From Capitulum mitella (taxonomy: Eukaryota; Arthropoda; Thecostraca; Pollicipedomorpha; Pollicipedidae), in contig CP099841.1 of NCBI GenBank assembly GCA_030062745.1, positions 29,329,398 to 29,393,397 on the forward strand: DNA of 64,000 nucleotides, written 5' to 3'. The notes under the pieces were generated by a model that had not been told where the DNA came from, did not search any database, and saw nothing but the letters and a program-made list of their open reading frames with translations. This document shows positions 49,351-58,900 of this stretch, piece by piece. The position numbers were made by a program, and so were the translations under genes. The stretch's first letter is position 1. Each line of letters starts with the position of its first letter.

Positions 49351-52185
49351 ATATGTATATATACGTACGACGCTGGAAAGGAAGTACGTTCGCGAAAGGT
49401 TCGAATCATGACGTGGGGCCGTTCCTTGTACAAGAGGGAAATTACTTCTCAAACCATTGCCTTATTTTGGAAAAGGCATTGTCACTGCCACCATAGGGGG
49501 ACAGGAGGCTTCCCATCAACTCGTTCATAAGTGGGAGATGGGTAGAAAAAAATAAGATGGCAGTCCGTCCTGTGTCTAGCAATTTAAGTGTTTGTAAAGG
49601 TCAGACTCGCGTCCTCCGAGCCGATGCGCACCGCGCCTTTGCGTTATCAGGTTGGGGGTGTTCGATGAGACGAAAGGGGCGTGAATAAAGATAAAGACAT
49701 TCCTCTTGTTGCTGATGGACTCAGCACTTAACACGGATTGACACCCGAACATCAGGTGGAAGTGGTGCCGGGACACCCCCATTGGAAAGATATCATTAGT
49801 ATGGTGGTGGCGCCGGAGTCCACGAGCAGCTTGGGATGCCTCTGCTTTCTGTAGCATCTCAAGACAAGTCTTACAGTCTTAAGGTTGTCTCAAGAACATG
49901 TCAGACGTTTGGCGTGGCTCGGGAAGAAAAGGGCGGTTTTTATCCAAGAATATGCATTCGTACAACTTCGTCCAAACGATGTTGTTAGATGTTAAATGCC
50001 AGTATCTTCCGCAGTAACAAGCTGTTTTATTTCACCATTTGTCAACTCGAGAAGTTAAGGGGTTGGTGAGACATGTCAGTGTGCGATATATGGTTGGCTC
50101 CATTTAAATTATTGATATGGAAAACTCGCGTCCTGGCATTCCTCCGTGTCCTGACATTTGATTCAGGTTGCCATATTCTACGTGAAGTTTGCAGAATAGA
50201 CCGACGTGATATGACATTTTATGACCTGCATTTCAGTGCTCTAGTTCTCCGTCTTCCAGGTCAGATAAGCTAGTACGTCCCTTGTCGGCCAGTTTGGGTG
50301 TCGGGTTCCGGGACCGTAATCTCGATGACTGTCGAGAAGGACGAATCCTAATTATTGAAATGGCATTGGGAAAAGAAGATTGGAGAAGACCTAAGGTTAT
50401 GAGGAGATCAGATTGGTCATGCTCACATGGGTTCCTCATACGATCTTCCATGTTATTTGCTTGCCCACAGTGTCCTGGCTCAAAGTCAGTTCAGAAGGAT
50501 GGGCATTAGTCTGTAACGCTTTCCATAGTTCATAATTTACAAAAGTCAATAGAAAATCATGGTTCAGCATGCATATGCATCATTTTAGCAGTGACTGGCA
50601 TGATTGCTTACCATTCGCCTCCTGCGATATCTGGCTTGAGAGGGGACGCGGTGTCAGACGTGCACTCCTTTTCTCTGCTTCCTAACGCCTTGACCAAATG
50701 GCGCAGCGTCGTCAATTTTTCTGCACCCTTCGGCTGATCATTTCTACTCATTTTTCTTAAAACAAAAAAACTGATATCTTCCAAGGTCATGTCGGAATGA
50801 CAGGTGTTTCATGGAATTGCTGTTTTTCGACTGTGTTTGGTCTTTATCGATGTACTGATCGTGCAAGATGGGTGATTGTGCGCTTGATATTTTGTAATGT
50901 TGGTAGGAAACTGTTGATCGTTAGTTTGGCATTTCCATTCGTTGGTGAGGTACAAATGATTGATCACTTGACGTCAGTTTTCCGCGTGCGTCTGTATCTA
51001 TGTAAGACTAAGTGTTGTTGAATTCGTGTAGATCCTTTCATTGGTGCGGACGTGATTGGGCATTATTTTACATGATGCAGGTGACTGAACTTTAGTGTTA
51101 TGCACTAAACTGCGATTATTTATGGTACATTCTTCACCTGGCTTAGCTTGGCATGACATAGAGTAGTAATTAGTTCGCCTCGCTTGGTCTCTCGAAGTGA
51201 TTTCCATTGTCAGACTACGTTAATGTGGTATGTTCATATTTCGGGGGGGGGGGCGGCCGGGGACCCATGGCCCCACTTTTTGGGAAATTCAACATAAGCC
51301 CTATGGGGAAAGGGGTCTCTGCCCCCCCCCCCAATTTTTTGCATGCTCCTACACTCTGAATGTGCTTAGCTGAAGTCGATGACGTGTTAATCATGATGTA
51401 AGATCAGACCTTAGGGACGCCATCTGATCCTAAATGGCTGTTCGTACCACGGATTTATCACGCCTGACATACATCAGTGATAGTAATACAAAAGTAACCA
51501 TTCCAGCACACGTATCTTTATGGGCGTTCATATTTCGGCGTAAAGCAATTTTGTTTCCTCCTGGCCGTTTACCGCACCTGGCATAATCTGAAGCCTTCAG
51601 TAGTATTTGACTGAGACATGTTTCCGAACGCTTTCGAAGTGATCGTGACCAAGGAAAGTTTCGCAGATTCGTCTGATTTCCTTCCTGAAATTGATGTTGA
51701 TACGGGATGTTAAGGTATGTACCGTTACTAACGTGATTCCGTCATGCTCTCAGAGGTCAGCTAGAATAAAAAGCATGGGTTTAGCGACATGATTCCACCA
51801 TGCTCGCAAACATCAGGTAGTAAAATAGCACGGGTTGAGCACGGGTCGGCTGTTTCCCGGCAGGAAACAGGTGTCGTCATCGCGCGTGGAGGCCGAGCGG
51901 GACAGTGTGATCGTGCCGCTCACGCTAGAGGACTACTGCATCAAGACGAAGGCCCGGCCGGACTCCGAGCAGCTGGACATCGCCGACTTCTACGACGACG
52001 ACTACCTGGACGACGACGAGGACGAGTCGTCGGACGGAGGTGCGGCCAGCCGCCGGTCGTCGCAGAGCCAGCAGCGGCCGCCGGCCGAGCGGCGGGCCGA
52101 GCCCGGGCCGAGCACGGCCGGCGAGCAGGAGCGGGCCGCGTCCGCGCCGGACGCCGTCCTCCGGCCGACCACGTCCTCGTCCTGA
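40291..52185 (+). CDS. UBE2R: Ubiquitin-conjugating enzyme E2 R (CDC34 family), five visible exons
   Basis: Exons 40,291-40,404, 47,115-47,201, 47,405-47,502, 48,667-48,801 and 51,864-52,185 join in frame with GT/AG ends to give 251 residues. They cover nearly the whole UBC fold. Visible are the GFRVKL strand, [13 protein letters not shown], the HPN motif, the active-site Cys (NGDLC, codon 47,417-47,419), the family-specific acidic loop ([13 protein letters not shown]), and YRRWKES. The acidic tail ([14 protein letters not shown]) docks on cullin in CDC34, and here it is followed by a Ser/Arg/Pro-rich extension. The enzyme takes ubiquitin from E1 and builds Lys48 chains with SCF ligases in nucleus and cytoplasm. 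The roughly 20-residue start exon was not found upstream. Human UBE2R1 is 236 residues, so the total of about 270 is slightly long. Constitutive expression is expected. The gene is convergent with EIF2S3. Confidence 0.95.
40335..42729 (+). other. CpG-depleted segment at the start of UBE2R's first visible intron
   Basis: Across about 2.4 kb only two CG dinucleotides are seen (41,044 and 41,993), while TG and CA are abundant. The sequence before 40,330 and after 42,730 is rich in CG. This is the footprint expected of long germline CpG methylation. No gene is recognised inside. It contains a tandem 35-bp duplication at about 41,302-41,371. Confidence 0.85.
41302..41371 (+). repeat. Two-copy 35-bp tandem duplication
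   Basis: aaattttctgctcccattcc followed by aaatggcatggcagc is repeated at once with one clear change. Confidence 0.85.
42640..45300 (-). mobile_element. Broken Ty3/gypsy LTR retrotransposon fossil
   Basis: Minus-strand pieces appear in the order expected of a gypsy pol region. The end of the RNase H region lies near 44,280-44,180, the integrase zinc-binding (HHCC) region near 43,920-43,800, and the integrase C-terminal GPY/F module near 42,890-42,740. Sequence up to about 45,300 shares its CpG-rich character, but its parts (RT, protease, gag) are not resolved. No LTRs were delimited. It is broken many times and looks moderately old. It lies inside UBE2R's large intron in antisense orientation to the gene. 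Confidence 0.7.
45360..47114 (+). other. Remainder of UBE2R's large intron
   Basis: No gene recognised. 46,085-46,185 has a weak tRNA-like pair of boxes (tagcgcctggg and gggtcgactcc), which could be a tRNA-derived SINE remnant. Confidence 0.45.
47115..47201 (+). CDS. UBE2R: UBE2R exon: [14 protein letters not shown] to WHPNVYE
   Basis: Acceptor tgtgtttcag|GCCCAC, donor TATGAG|gtgagt, 29 codons, phase 0. It carries the HPN motif that supports the oxyanion hole. Confidence 0.97.
47405..47502 (+). CDS. UBE2R: UBE2R exon with the catalytic cysteine
   Basis: Acceptor ctgacctcag|AACGGT, donor AACGTCAG|gtacgt. It encodes [12 protein letters not shown], the acidic loop, and the start of [10 protein letters not shown]. 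The active-site Cys codon is 47,417-47,419. The intron before it is only 203 bp. Confidence 0.97.
48196..48642 (+). repeat. 35-bp minisatellite, about 13 copies
   Basis: The unit starts gtgctgctgtgtggtcgctg and ends tgtccggatggagcg. Copies 1-6 and 8-9 are nearly identical, copy 7 is 9 bp short, and copies 10-13 decay toward the exon. Because 35 is not a multiple of three, all three plus frames stay open across it, giving a spurious Cys/Val/Trp-rich reading. It lies in a UBE2R intron and ends 24 bp before the next exon. Confidence 0.95.
48667..48801 (+). CDS. UBE2R: UBE2R exon: [14 protein letters not shown] to EYENIIR
   Basis: Acceptor ccgttttcag|GACGAT, donor ATCATCAG|gtgaga. It encodes the conserved helix and the [18 protein letters not shown] block that is diagnostic of the CDC34/UBE2R group. 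Confidence 0.97.
49311..49350. repeat. (TA)n microsatellite
   Basis: About 20 TA units within the UBE2R intron. Confidence 0.95.
51243..51342. mobile_element. Possible 100-bp G-run MITE
   Basis: Begins with an 11-base G run plus cggccggggacccatg, and ends aggggtctctg followed by a C run of about 10. The two ends are roughly complementary. It resembles the GC-run ends of other small elements in the window. Confidence 0.45.
51864..52185 (+). CDS. UBE2R: UBE2R last coding exon with acidic tail
   Basis: Acceptor tttcccggcag|GAAACAG and stop TGA at 52,183-52,185. It encodes [20 protein letters not shown] (conserved) and the Asp/Glu tail, then about 50 Ser/Arg/Gln/Pro-rich residues. It is much more GC-rich than the other exons. 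The extension is unusual against vertebrate UBE2R. Confidence 0.9.
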
Positions 52186-53089
52186 ACCGGCCGCCGGCCG
52201 CTCCCGAACCGGCCCCGCCTCCTCTCCCCGAACCGGCCGCCTCCGGTGTCAGGTGTGGCCTCTGCCGCGGCCCGTCACGTTCATGTGGGACGACAACTGC
52301 CAGGGAGTATCTGTGGTACTCCCCGATAGTCGTATACTATCTATCGTTTGGATACGTATGCGCTCGTTGTAATGCAAGGAAGCAGCGATTTGGGGCCCAC
52401 GCTGTGGCGTCATGGCGTCATCGCTGTGCCGATGTTCGCTAAACGCACTGTCACCGACGGTACGGAGACGTCTGTGAGGAAGCCAGATGAAATTCTGTGG
52501 TTTTTTATCTTCTCCTTGCGACATGCTTCCATCTTTCTGTTTCGTTTCCACGTTCCCCGTAATTTTAGCATGGTCTGTAGGAATGACCATGTTGGTTGGC
52601 AACTGAGCATGGACTCGATAGATGTTTCCTCGACCAAAGGGACTCGTCCAGATTAAGCTCGCGCGGCCCAGTTGGTATTCTTCGTTTGACGGACGTCTGT
52701 GACGGACGCCGGGGTTTGATTATCAGTAATCAGCGCTGTCTCAGTCGCAGCAGGAGCCACCTAGACCTGGACGTGACGGCACGTTAAAGGCCCCTCCGTC
52801 ATCACCATTGGACTCTGCATGGCTCGGGTTTACGGGGACATAGAGAGCGTAGGAAGCAGGTGATGTTAGTGTACTTGGATGCGATGGGGCCTGATGCTTA
52901 AAGTCGTTTTTTGTGAGCAGAATTCTGAGGGTCCCTTGCTGATGTGTGAATGCTTTACCACTACCCCCCACTGCGTCCTTTCGAATGACGTGGAATGCAA
53001 TTCGCCTCTCATCGTCCGACAGACATCTGACCGACCATCATCCGCTCCACGGTCCACCTCTCAGGGTCCGTCTAGCACGTGTCCTCTCG

Positions 53090-53345
53090 GGTCCGTTACA
53101 TTGCCTTGGCCTCGCAGGTCCATTACATTGTCCTGAGCTCACGGGTCCATTGCATTGCTCTGACCTCACGGGGTTCGTTACATTGGTCTGACTTCATGGG
53201 GCCCGTTACCTTTCTCTGACCTTTGCTCTGACCTCACGGGGTCCGTTACATTGCTCTTGCTTTGCTCTGACTTCACGGGGCCCGGTACATTACTCTGACC
53301 TCACGTGCATTGCTGTGACCTCGCAGGGTCCACTGCAGCGCTCTG
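53090..53345 (+). repeat. Tandem repeat in the probable UBE2R 3' UTR
   Basis: About nine imperfect units on ctctgacctcacggggtccg followed by ttacattg, period around 28 bp. Confidence 0.85.
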
Positions 53346-54086
53346 ACGTTTCGGCATCTGTTACAGACGAAGTCGACAATGGTGACGACAGTGGCAACGG
53401 CGAGTTGTGATGTTCGGCGAGGGGCTACGGTTGCAGCGCAGCGGCGGCGCTTGGCGTGGTGCGTCTCAGCCGTCCGTGGGGTCACTGCTGACGGGCTGGC
53501 CGGCCACGGTACAGTGCTGCCCGCTGACGGACTACAGTGCGGTTACTGCACATTACTGCCCGCTAACACCGGGCGGCAGACTGCTATGTGGGCGCCTGTT
53601 CAGTGCTATCAACGGACACCATCTGATGGACTGGTGTGGTCGGCTGCCCATTGCTGTCCGCTGACATCAGCTAACAGACCACAGTGTGGCCGACTGCCGG
53701 CTGGACGGCTGTGGAGACAATCGGTGGTGAAATTGTGACGCCCACGTTGGCGCACTGCTCCGTACGAGCGTGCAGCAATGGTGCAGGTACTTTGTGAAGA
53801 GCACGCGCAGCTGAAAATGCCATGTATGTTAAATACTGTGATGTCAGATATAAAGAAAACGAGTCCTGTGATTAAAAAAGAGATCTGTGTGGTTGCATGT
53901 CGGTTTTTAAGGGATAGAGTAAGGATAACTCCAGTCTGTCTTTTTCGTCAGCTTGTGCAAGTTGGTCTGGCCATCTGAACGCATCTAGTCGGAGACCTCG
54001 GTTTGTTTTTCACGTGACTGTGGCCCGCTCATGAAACGTTGTCCACCGGTTGATATCTGTTTCGTATGTTTGCATCATCGCTGTGG

Positions 54087-54100
54087 AATAAAGAAATAAA
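54087..54100 (+). promoter_or_regulatory. Tandem poly(A) signals, candidate UBE2R 3' end
   Basis: AATAAA occurs at 54,087-54,092 and again at 54,095-54,100. These are the first clear tandem signals downstream of the UBE2R stop. Confidence 0.5.
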
Positions 54101-54120
54101 GTTCCGAATATGTGGCGGGT

Positions 54121-55800
54121 CAGAGCCGCATGTCTTTCTGCCGCTACAGTGGTGAGAGACGAATTCGTAAACGTGAAGATGCTTGAGCTGAAGTAGGGAT
54201 ATGTGCACCGTCCGGTGAACGCCGTCGCCATTCAGTATTTATGGGATCTGTCTGGGATGTGTGCGGCTTGACTCTCGTGACTCCGTGACTCGTCACGGAT
54301 GGATTTGTTGCCGTCAGTCGCCACCGCTCGAGTGTCGGCGCCCTGGCCGTCGCTCTGCGACGTGAGCCGACCGGACGGGGCGTTTGCACCGATTGGGGCG
54401 GTGCCGCCGGCGAGCATCGTTAGCAGGGATGCTGAATTTCTGAGTTGGTACATACCTGCAGCATACGGCACGCAGCATTTCTCCTCTCGCGATGACCTTT
54501 TGGGTTGACCAGTGCTGGCCGAATGTGGCGAAATCACATAGCCCTGTATCCAGGGTTTGGAAGTCAGGAGCGCGGGTAGTCTAATTTGAGATACTCTTGC
54601 ACAGGCTATAGGGAAAATCGCGACACAAACGAGCGAAACGGACGTCCCATAGTGGAATCCTTCGGTTGCGTCTCATGATACGCCGCACGGGTTTAAGCAT
54701 TGCCAAACAACTAAAATCACATGTTTTAAGCATATCTCAAAAAGTTCACAAGAAAAAACGTTGTAATGCATAAAACGTGCTAATGCTCGTGTCAGCATTG
54801 TACTTTATCAAAGCACGCTTTATTTTTTTAGCTATTGCCACGAAGTAGAACTCCGCTTTTCTTCATACTTTCTGAGGCCACAATTCTGCGAGATGGCTCT
54901 AATTTATCTGGTCCATTTGCGGATTACTAGCCTAATTCGGTCTGGAGGATAGACCAAACCTTGAAGTTCGCACACCGTAACTGTCTTAACTGCGCCCCTA
55001 GTAGCCCATCTTATTTCGTGCCCTTGTCACGATTTACGGAGAGATGGTGGGTTTTGCCATGTCCGCTGCGCGCAGTTCTCCACTTAGCCTGTAAAACTGC
55101 TTTGTGCCGTAGGTCGTAAATGTGTCTTGTACGAATGACGACTGTCGGTAATGTAGTCCGAGCTTCTTTTATTCGTGGTTGCCTCCAACATATCGATGAC
55201 GTTTCATTGCGTTGTTTTCAACAGTGAGAAGCGCAAAAAAACACGATTTTTAGCATGTTCGGCTTCATTTGACTTGGTGGATATTGCCCCACGTTACTAG
55301 CTTGCGGAATTCTGCGCAATGTGCATGATCTGTGGAGACTAAACTGCACGTGCTAATTTTATCAGAGTACATTTCCTGATGAGTCTCAAGCTTCCACCTG
55401 AGGAACATGGTTTTCAAAAATAAAATCCAGATGGCCCCACTGGCCGCATACGGATCAGTCTTACCAAGTCCCGTATTACATAATGCAGTAGTAAAGAAGG
55501 GATCCCAGTGTCACGTGATCCGAATCCGGGACGGCAGCCCATTGCCAGGTCCAACATGTAATGTGTTTTCCGGAAGGACAGCCGTTTACCAACAACCATG
55601 GCAGCCTGTCGTCCCATTGTATGAGGTGCTCGGTGGGCGTTGGTTGACGGTGGGCCGCCTTTTTCAGATCTGAATCTAAATCACGTTATTTCTAAAGGGC
55701 GATCCGTGACAGATGAAAGTGCATCCAACAGCATCGCCCCAGAGGCGTCCCCTCCTTCTCGACATTCCTTGCCAGAAAGCTATCACAAGTCCTGGCCTTG
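54121..55800. other. Intergenic stretch between convergent genes
   Basis: Short frames only; no gene, RNA or transposon recognised. Confidence 0.5.
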
Positions 55801-55806
55801 CACCAT

Positions 55807-55812
55807 TTTATT
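55807..55812 (-). promoter_or_regulatory. Candidate EIF2S3 poly(A) signal
   Basis: AATAAA on the minus strand, about 120 bp past the EIF2S3 stop codon. Confidence 0.6.
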
Positions 55813-55933
55813 AAGCAACGCTGCGGCCATGCCCTTAGCCCGGTAAAAGACCCAGCGAAGTGCAGCTGGGAACGCACGGAGCCGGCGTCCAGGCGGCCTA
55901 ACGCGGGCCGATCAACAGCGGCGACTGGCCCCC

Positions 55934-55994
55934 TCACTGCTGGCCGACCGGCTTCACCGTAACACCGCGCCGAATCTCACCCCAGCCGATCAGC
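55934..55994 (-). CDS. EIF2S3: EIF2S3 last exon, 61 bp
   Basis: Acceptor cgtttcag|GCTGATC (minus), reading [19 protein letters not shown] then TGA at 55,936-55,934. It restores the frame after the 57,594 donor exactly. Human ends LIGWGQIRRGVTIKP followed by an acidic tail, so the last few residues differ. Confidence 0.92.
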
Positions 55995-58900
55995 CTGAAA
56001 CGAAACACGCGAACCGCACTGTAACGAGACGCCGTGTCACAGCAGCCACCAGCTGCGGCAGTGACCACCCACAGATGACGCTGGCGAACATCACGCCCGA
56101 CAGAGAACGGTGGATTCGGGCTGACGGCGACTCACATCACATGGTGGCTGCGTCTTCGGTCGCGCTCGTGGCAGACATGCTGATGAACTACGACTGGTGA
56201 TGGGCGATGAAGACCGGAACAGTTTGCGGTTCGGAGGCCTACGTCTGGCGACGTCCGCAGAAACCCCGGACGGCACTGCCCACAGCACGTGGTTCTACGC
56301 CTTACCACAAGATATCGCCCCCGTAGATACCGCAGTCAGTTCCAATACGAAACTCAGACATACAGCTAAACCTTAACCCGGCAGCTGCTGGGCTGTGGCG
56401 CCACCTTCTACTTCTGGTGGGGGGTGACGTTCAACGGCCTCACCCCACTCCACAACCAACAGACCGATTACGCTGATCTAAACGGAAGTCAATAGCCTCT
56501 GATCCTTTAACCCCGACAAACGTAATATTTTTGAGACTGGGGTTGCGGATGACATAGGTGAAGGTCAATCCCCAAGATTTTGAAAAAAAAATTCAACCCG
56601 TTTAACTGCAACTGCAAAGCGTCCGGAGTGAGAACTACACCTGTTGGCATGCTGTACAAAGTCTGCAGTTTCTATTTAGACTAAATAATACCGATGATCA
56701 TCTAACGCCAAGGTCAAGGTCGGGACCAAATGGGATTTTCAACACGAAGTTTTATGATACATGTTTTCTGGGTCAATTTGGGCAGAAGAATCCATAAAAC
56801 GCGTTTAAATGCTCAAATCTGCACAAATGCTCACTACGACGATATATATATGTGTGTAGATATATATATGGGGATACACGATTTTTGTTTGCTAAATGGT
56901 GACAATGAATAACTTAAAAACTTCAGTTTGTAAAAATAGAGGGCTAACTCCGCTGACAAAGCTCCATTTGCAGGAAGGTTAGCTTGCCGGACTTTTGGCT
57001 CGCCCCCCCCTCCCCTCCCCTCCATCATTTACACAAAACAACATCCCTGTCTCCTCATCAGTAAATCGGGGCACAGTATCAGTCGATGCCACCCGCCGTG
57101 GTTTTACGCAAGTCGCCCAGAAATCGCAATGAAACCTGGTGGAGAGTTATTTCACAAAATGCTTGTACTTAGCCCGAAGCAGTAGTGACCTAGGTCAGGT
57201 ATTGCAAATGCCGCATTTTGTAAGAGGGGCTTATGGGAACTTTGAGGGACTTTGACGGCATGATGAACGCAGATGTCTCAATGCATATACAAGCTATGTC
57301 AGATCAACTGAAGTTATCGTCTGTTAAAAAAAAAACTCGGAGAACATGATTCCCCAGTCCCGGCAAATACATCCATCAAAATATGCCGTTTCAACTGCGC
57401 TATATCTCATAAAACCTTGTAGTACAAGCTCAAGTTGGCGCCACAAGAGCTTCCAGCGCCGATGGCCACCACCTGCTCGATCTGAGAACCTTTAAAGAAC
57501 GGCAATAGCGAGGAGAACGAAACGACCGGTAAAAAAGGAACGGTGTACGTGAAAAGTGATAACAGGCAGCGCAGGGGGCCGTTCCGTACTTACCGCCAGT
57601 GTTTTTCCACGCGGCGCGAGAGGGCGATCTTCTCGCCGACTTCGGTGCACACGGGCGAGGTGAGCGATATCTTGGCTAAATCGGCCTTCACGGCCAGCAC
57701 GCGGCAGCCCGTGGACAGGGAGCCGATGTTGACCATAAGCACTTCGTTTTTGGCCAGCTTCTGGACCTGTGAGACGAGGCCAGAGTCTGAGACGATGTCC
57801 GACTGTTCACAACCAACAGGCCGGCGCCGACGTCAGGACCAGTCATCGGCGGTCATCTCGTATATCATCGCATACATTCTCGTTGAACAAACAAAAACAT
57901 TAAATGCACATACGGGATTGGTGCACATATATACCCGAGACAAAGGGAAGGTTTCACCTTGACCAACTTTCCACAGATGTACTTGGTTGGTCTACAAAAT
58001 GTCAGTTACAACGTCGCTAATTATACACCCAAAAATGTTGTGTAAATGCACAAAAAACTAGTCCAAATCATGTCTTCAATCATATATCGATACCACATTA
58101 CCTCAGCGATGTGCAAATGTTCGATGGCCTACGCCTGTGATATCATGAAAAGCCAAAAATAGGACATGGCGGAACAGGACACAGGGAAAAGGCGGGAAAT
58201 CGCTTTCAAATTCAGTCATACGCATACGATGTCCTGAAAATGTCAAAGATATCGAATTCAGGTTCCACCTTCTCTTTGTTTAAAGTGCCACGTCATGAGG
58301 TCTTCGCAATGAAAGCAGTGCCCATGCTTTGCTGTATTTTTCGATTGCGTTCATCTTTCTGCAGTTTCTGGAACTGTCTGTCAAGTGTCACATCTCTGTT
58401 GCGTAACGGAAAATGCGATCTGCATACATCCGTCAAAAGTGTGTCGCGTGCCAGCCATTCGTCACGATAAATCTGAACGCACTGGAATGAGTCCCGGGAT
58501 CGTGACAACCGCGGTGTTCACGTCAGAAAATGCCCGTTCATTCCGGATGTGGCCGGCCTTACCCTGGCTCCCTTTTTGTCGCCCTCCGTGCGCACGCCCA
58601 GCAGCCGACGCAGCAGGAAGAAGGTGATCTCCAGTTCGGTGAAGATGTCGGGCAGCGCGCCGACAGCGCCCAGCACGTGCCCCACCATACGGTCGGCACG
58701 GCACAGGGTCGGGTCGATCTTGGTGCCCACACCTGCGGCCGAGAGACGCAGCGTCCGTCGCTCATGGCGCCAGTGGCTCGTGTTCATAAGCGTCCGCCGC
58801 ATGACGCCAAACATCATTACACACACGCACCGCATACACGCTCCGGCACAACTGCAGAGGCCCACGTCCAATTGGGGGCACGCCAGCGGCTCACATCACA

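Larger units (their letters stand above)
48802..51863 (+). other. UBE2R intron, 3.1 kb
   Basis: Contains (TA)n at 49,311-49,350, tgtatcgtgttgtactg repeats at 48,832-48,880, and a G-run/C-run palindromic MITE-like segment at 51,243-51,342. No other gene recognised. Confidence 0.7.
52186..54120 (+). other. Probable UBE2R 3' UTR
   Basis: No further gene is seen up to a tandem poly(A) signal at 54,087-54,100. A length of about 1.9 kb is plausible but unproven. It contains a 28-bp-type repeat at 53,090-53,345. Confidence 0.5.

Noticed and set aside
49395-49420. ggttcgaatcat, resembling a tRNA B box
   Set aside because: No A box, no acceptor stem pairing and no cloverleaf by eye.
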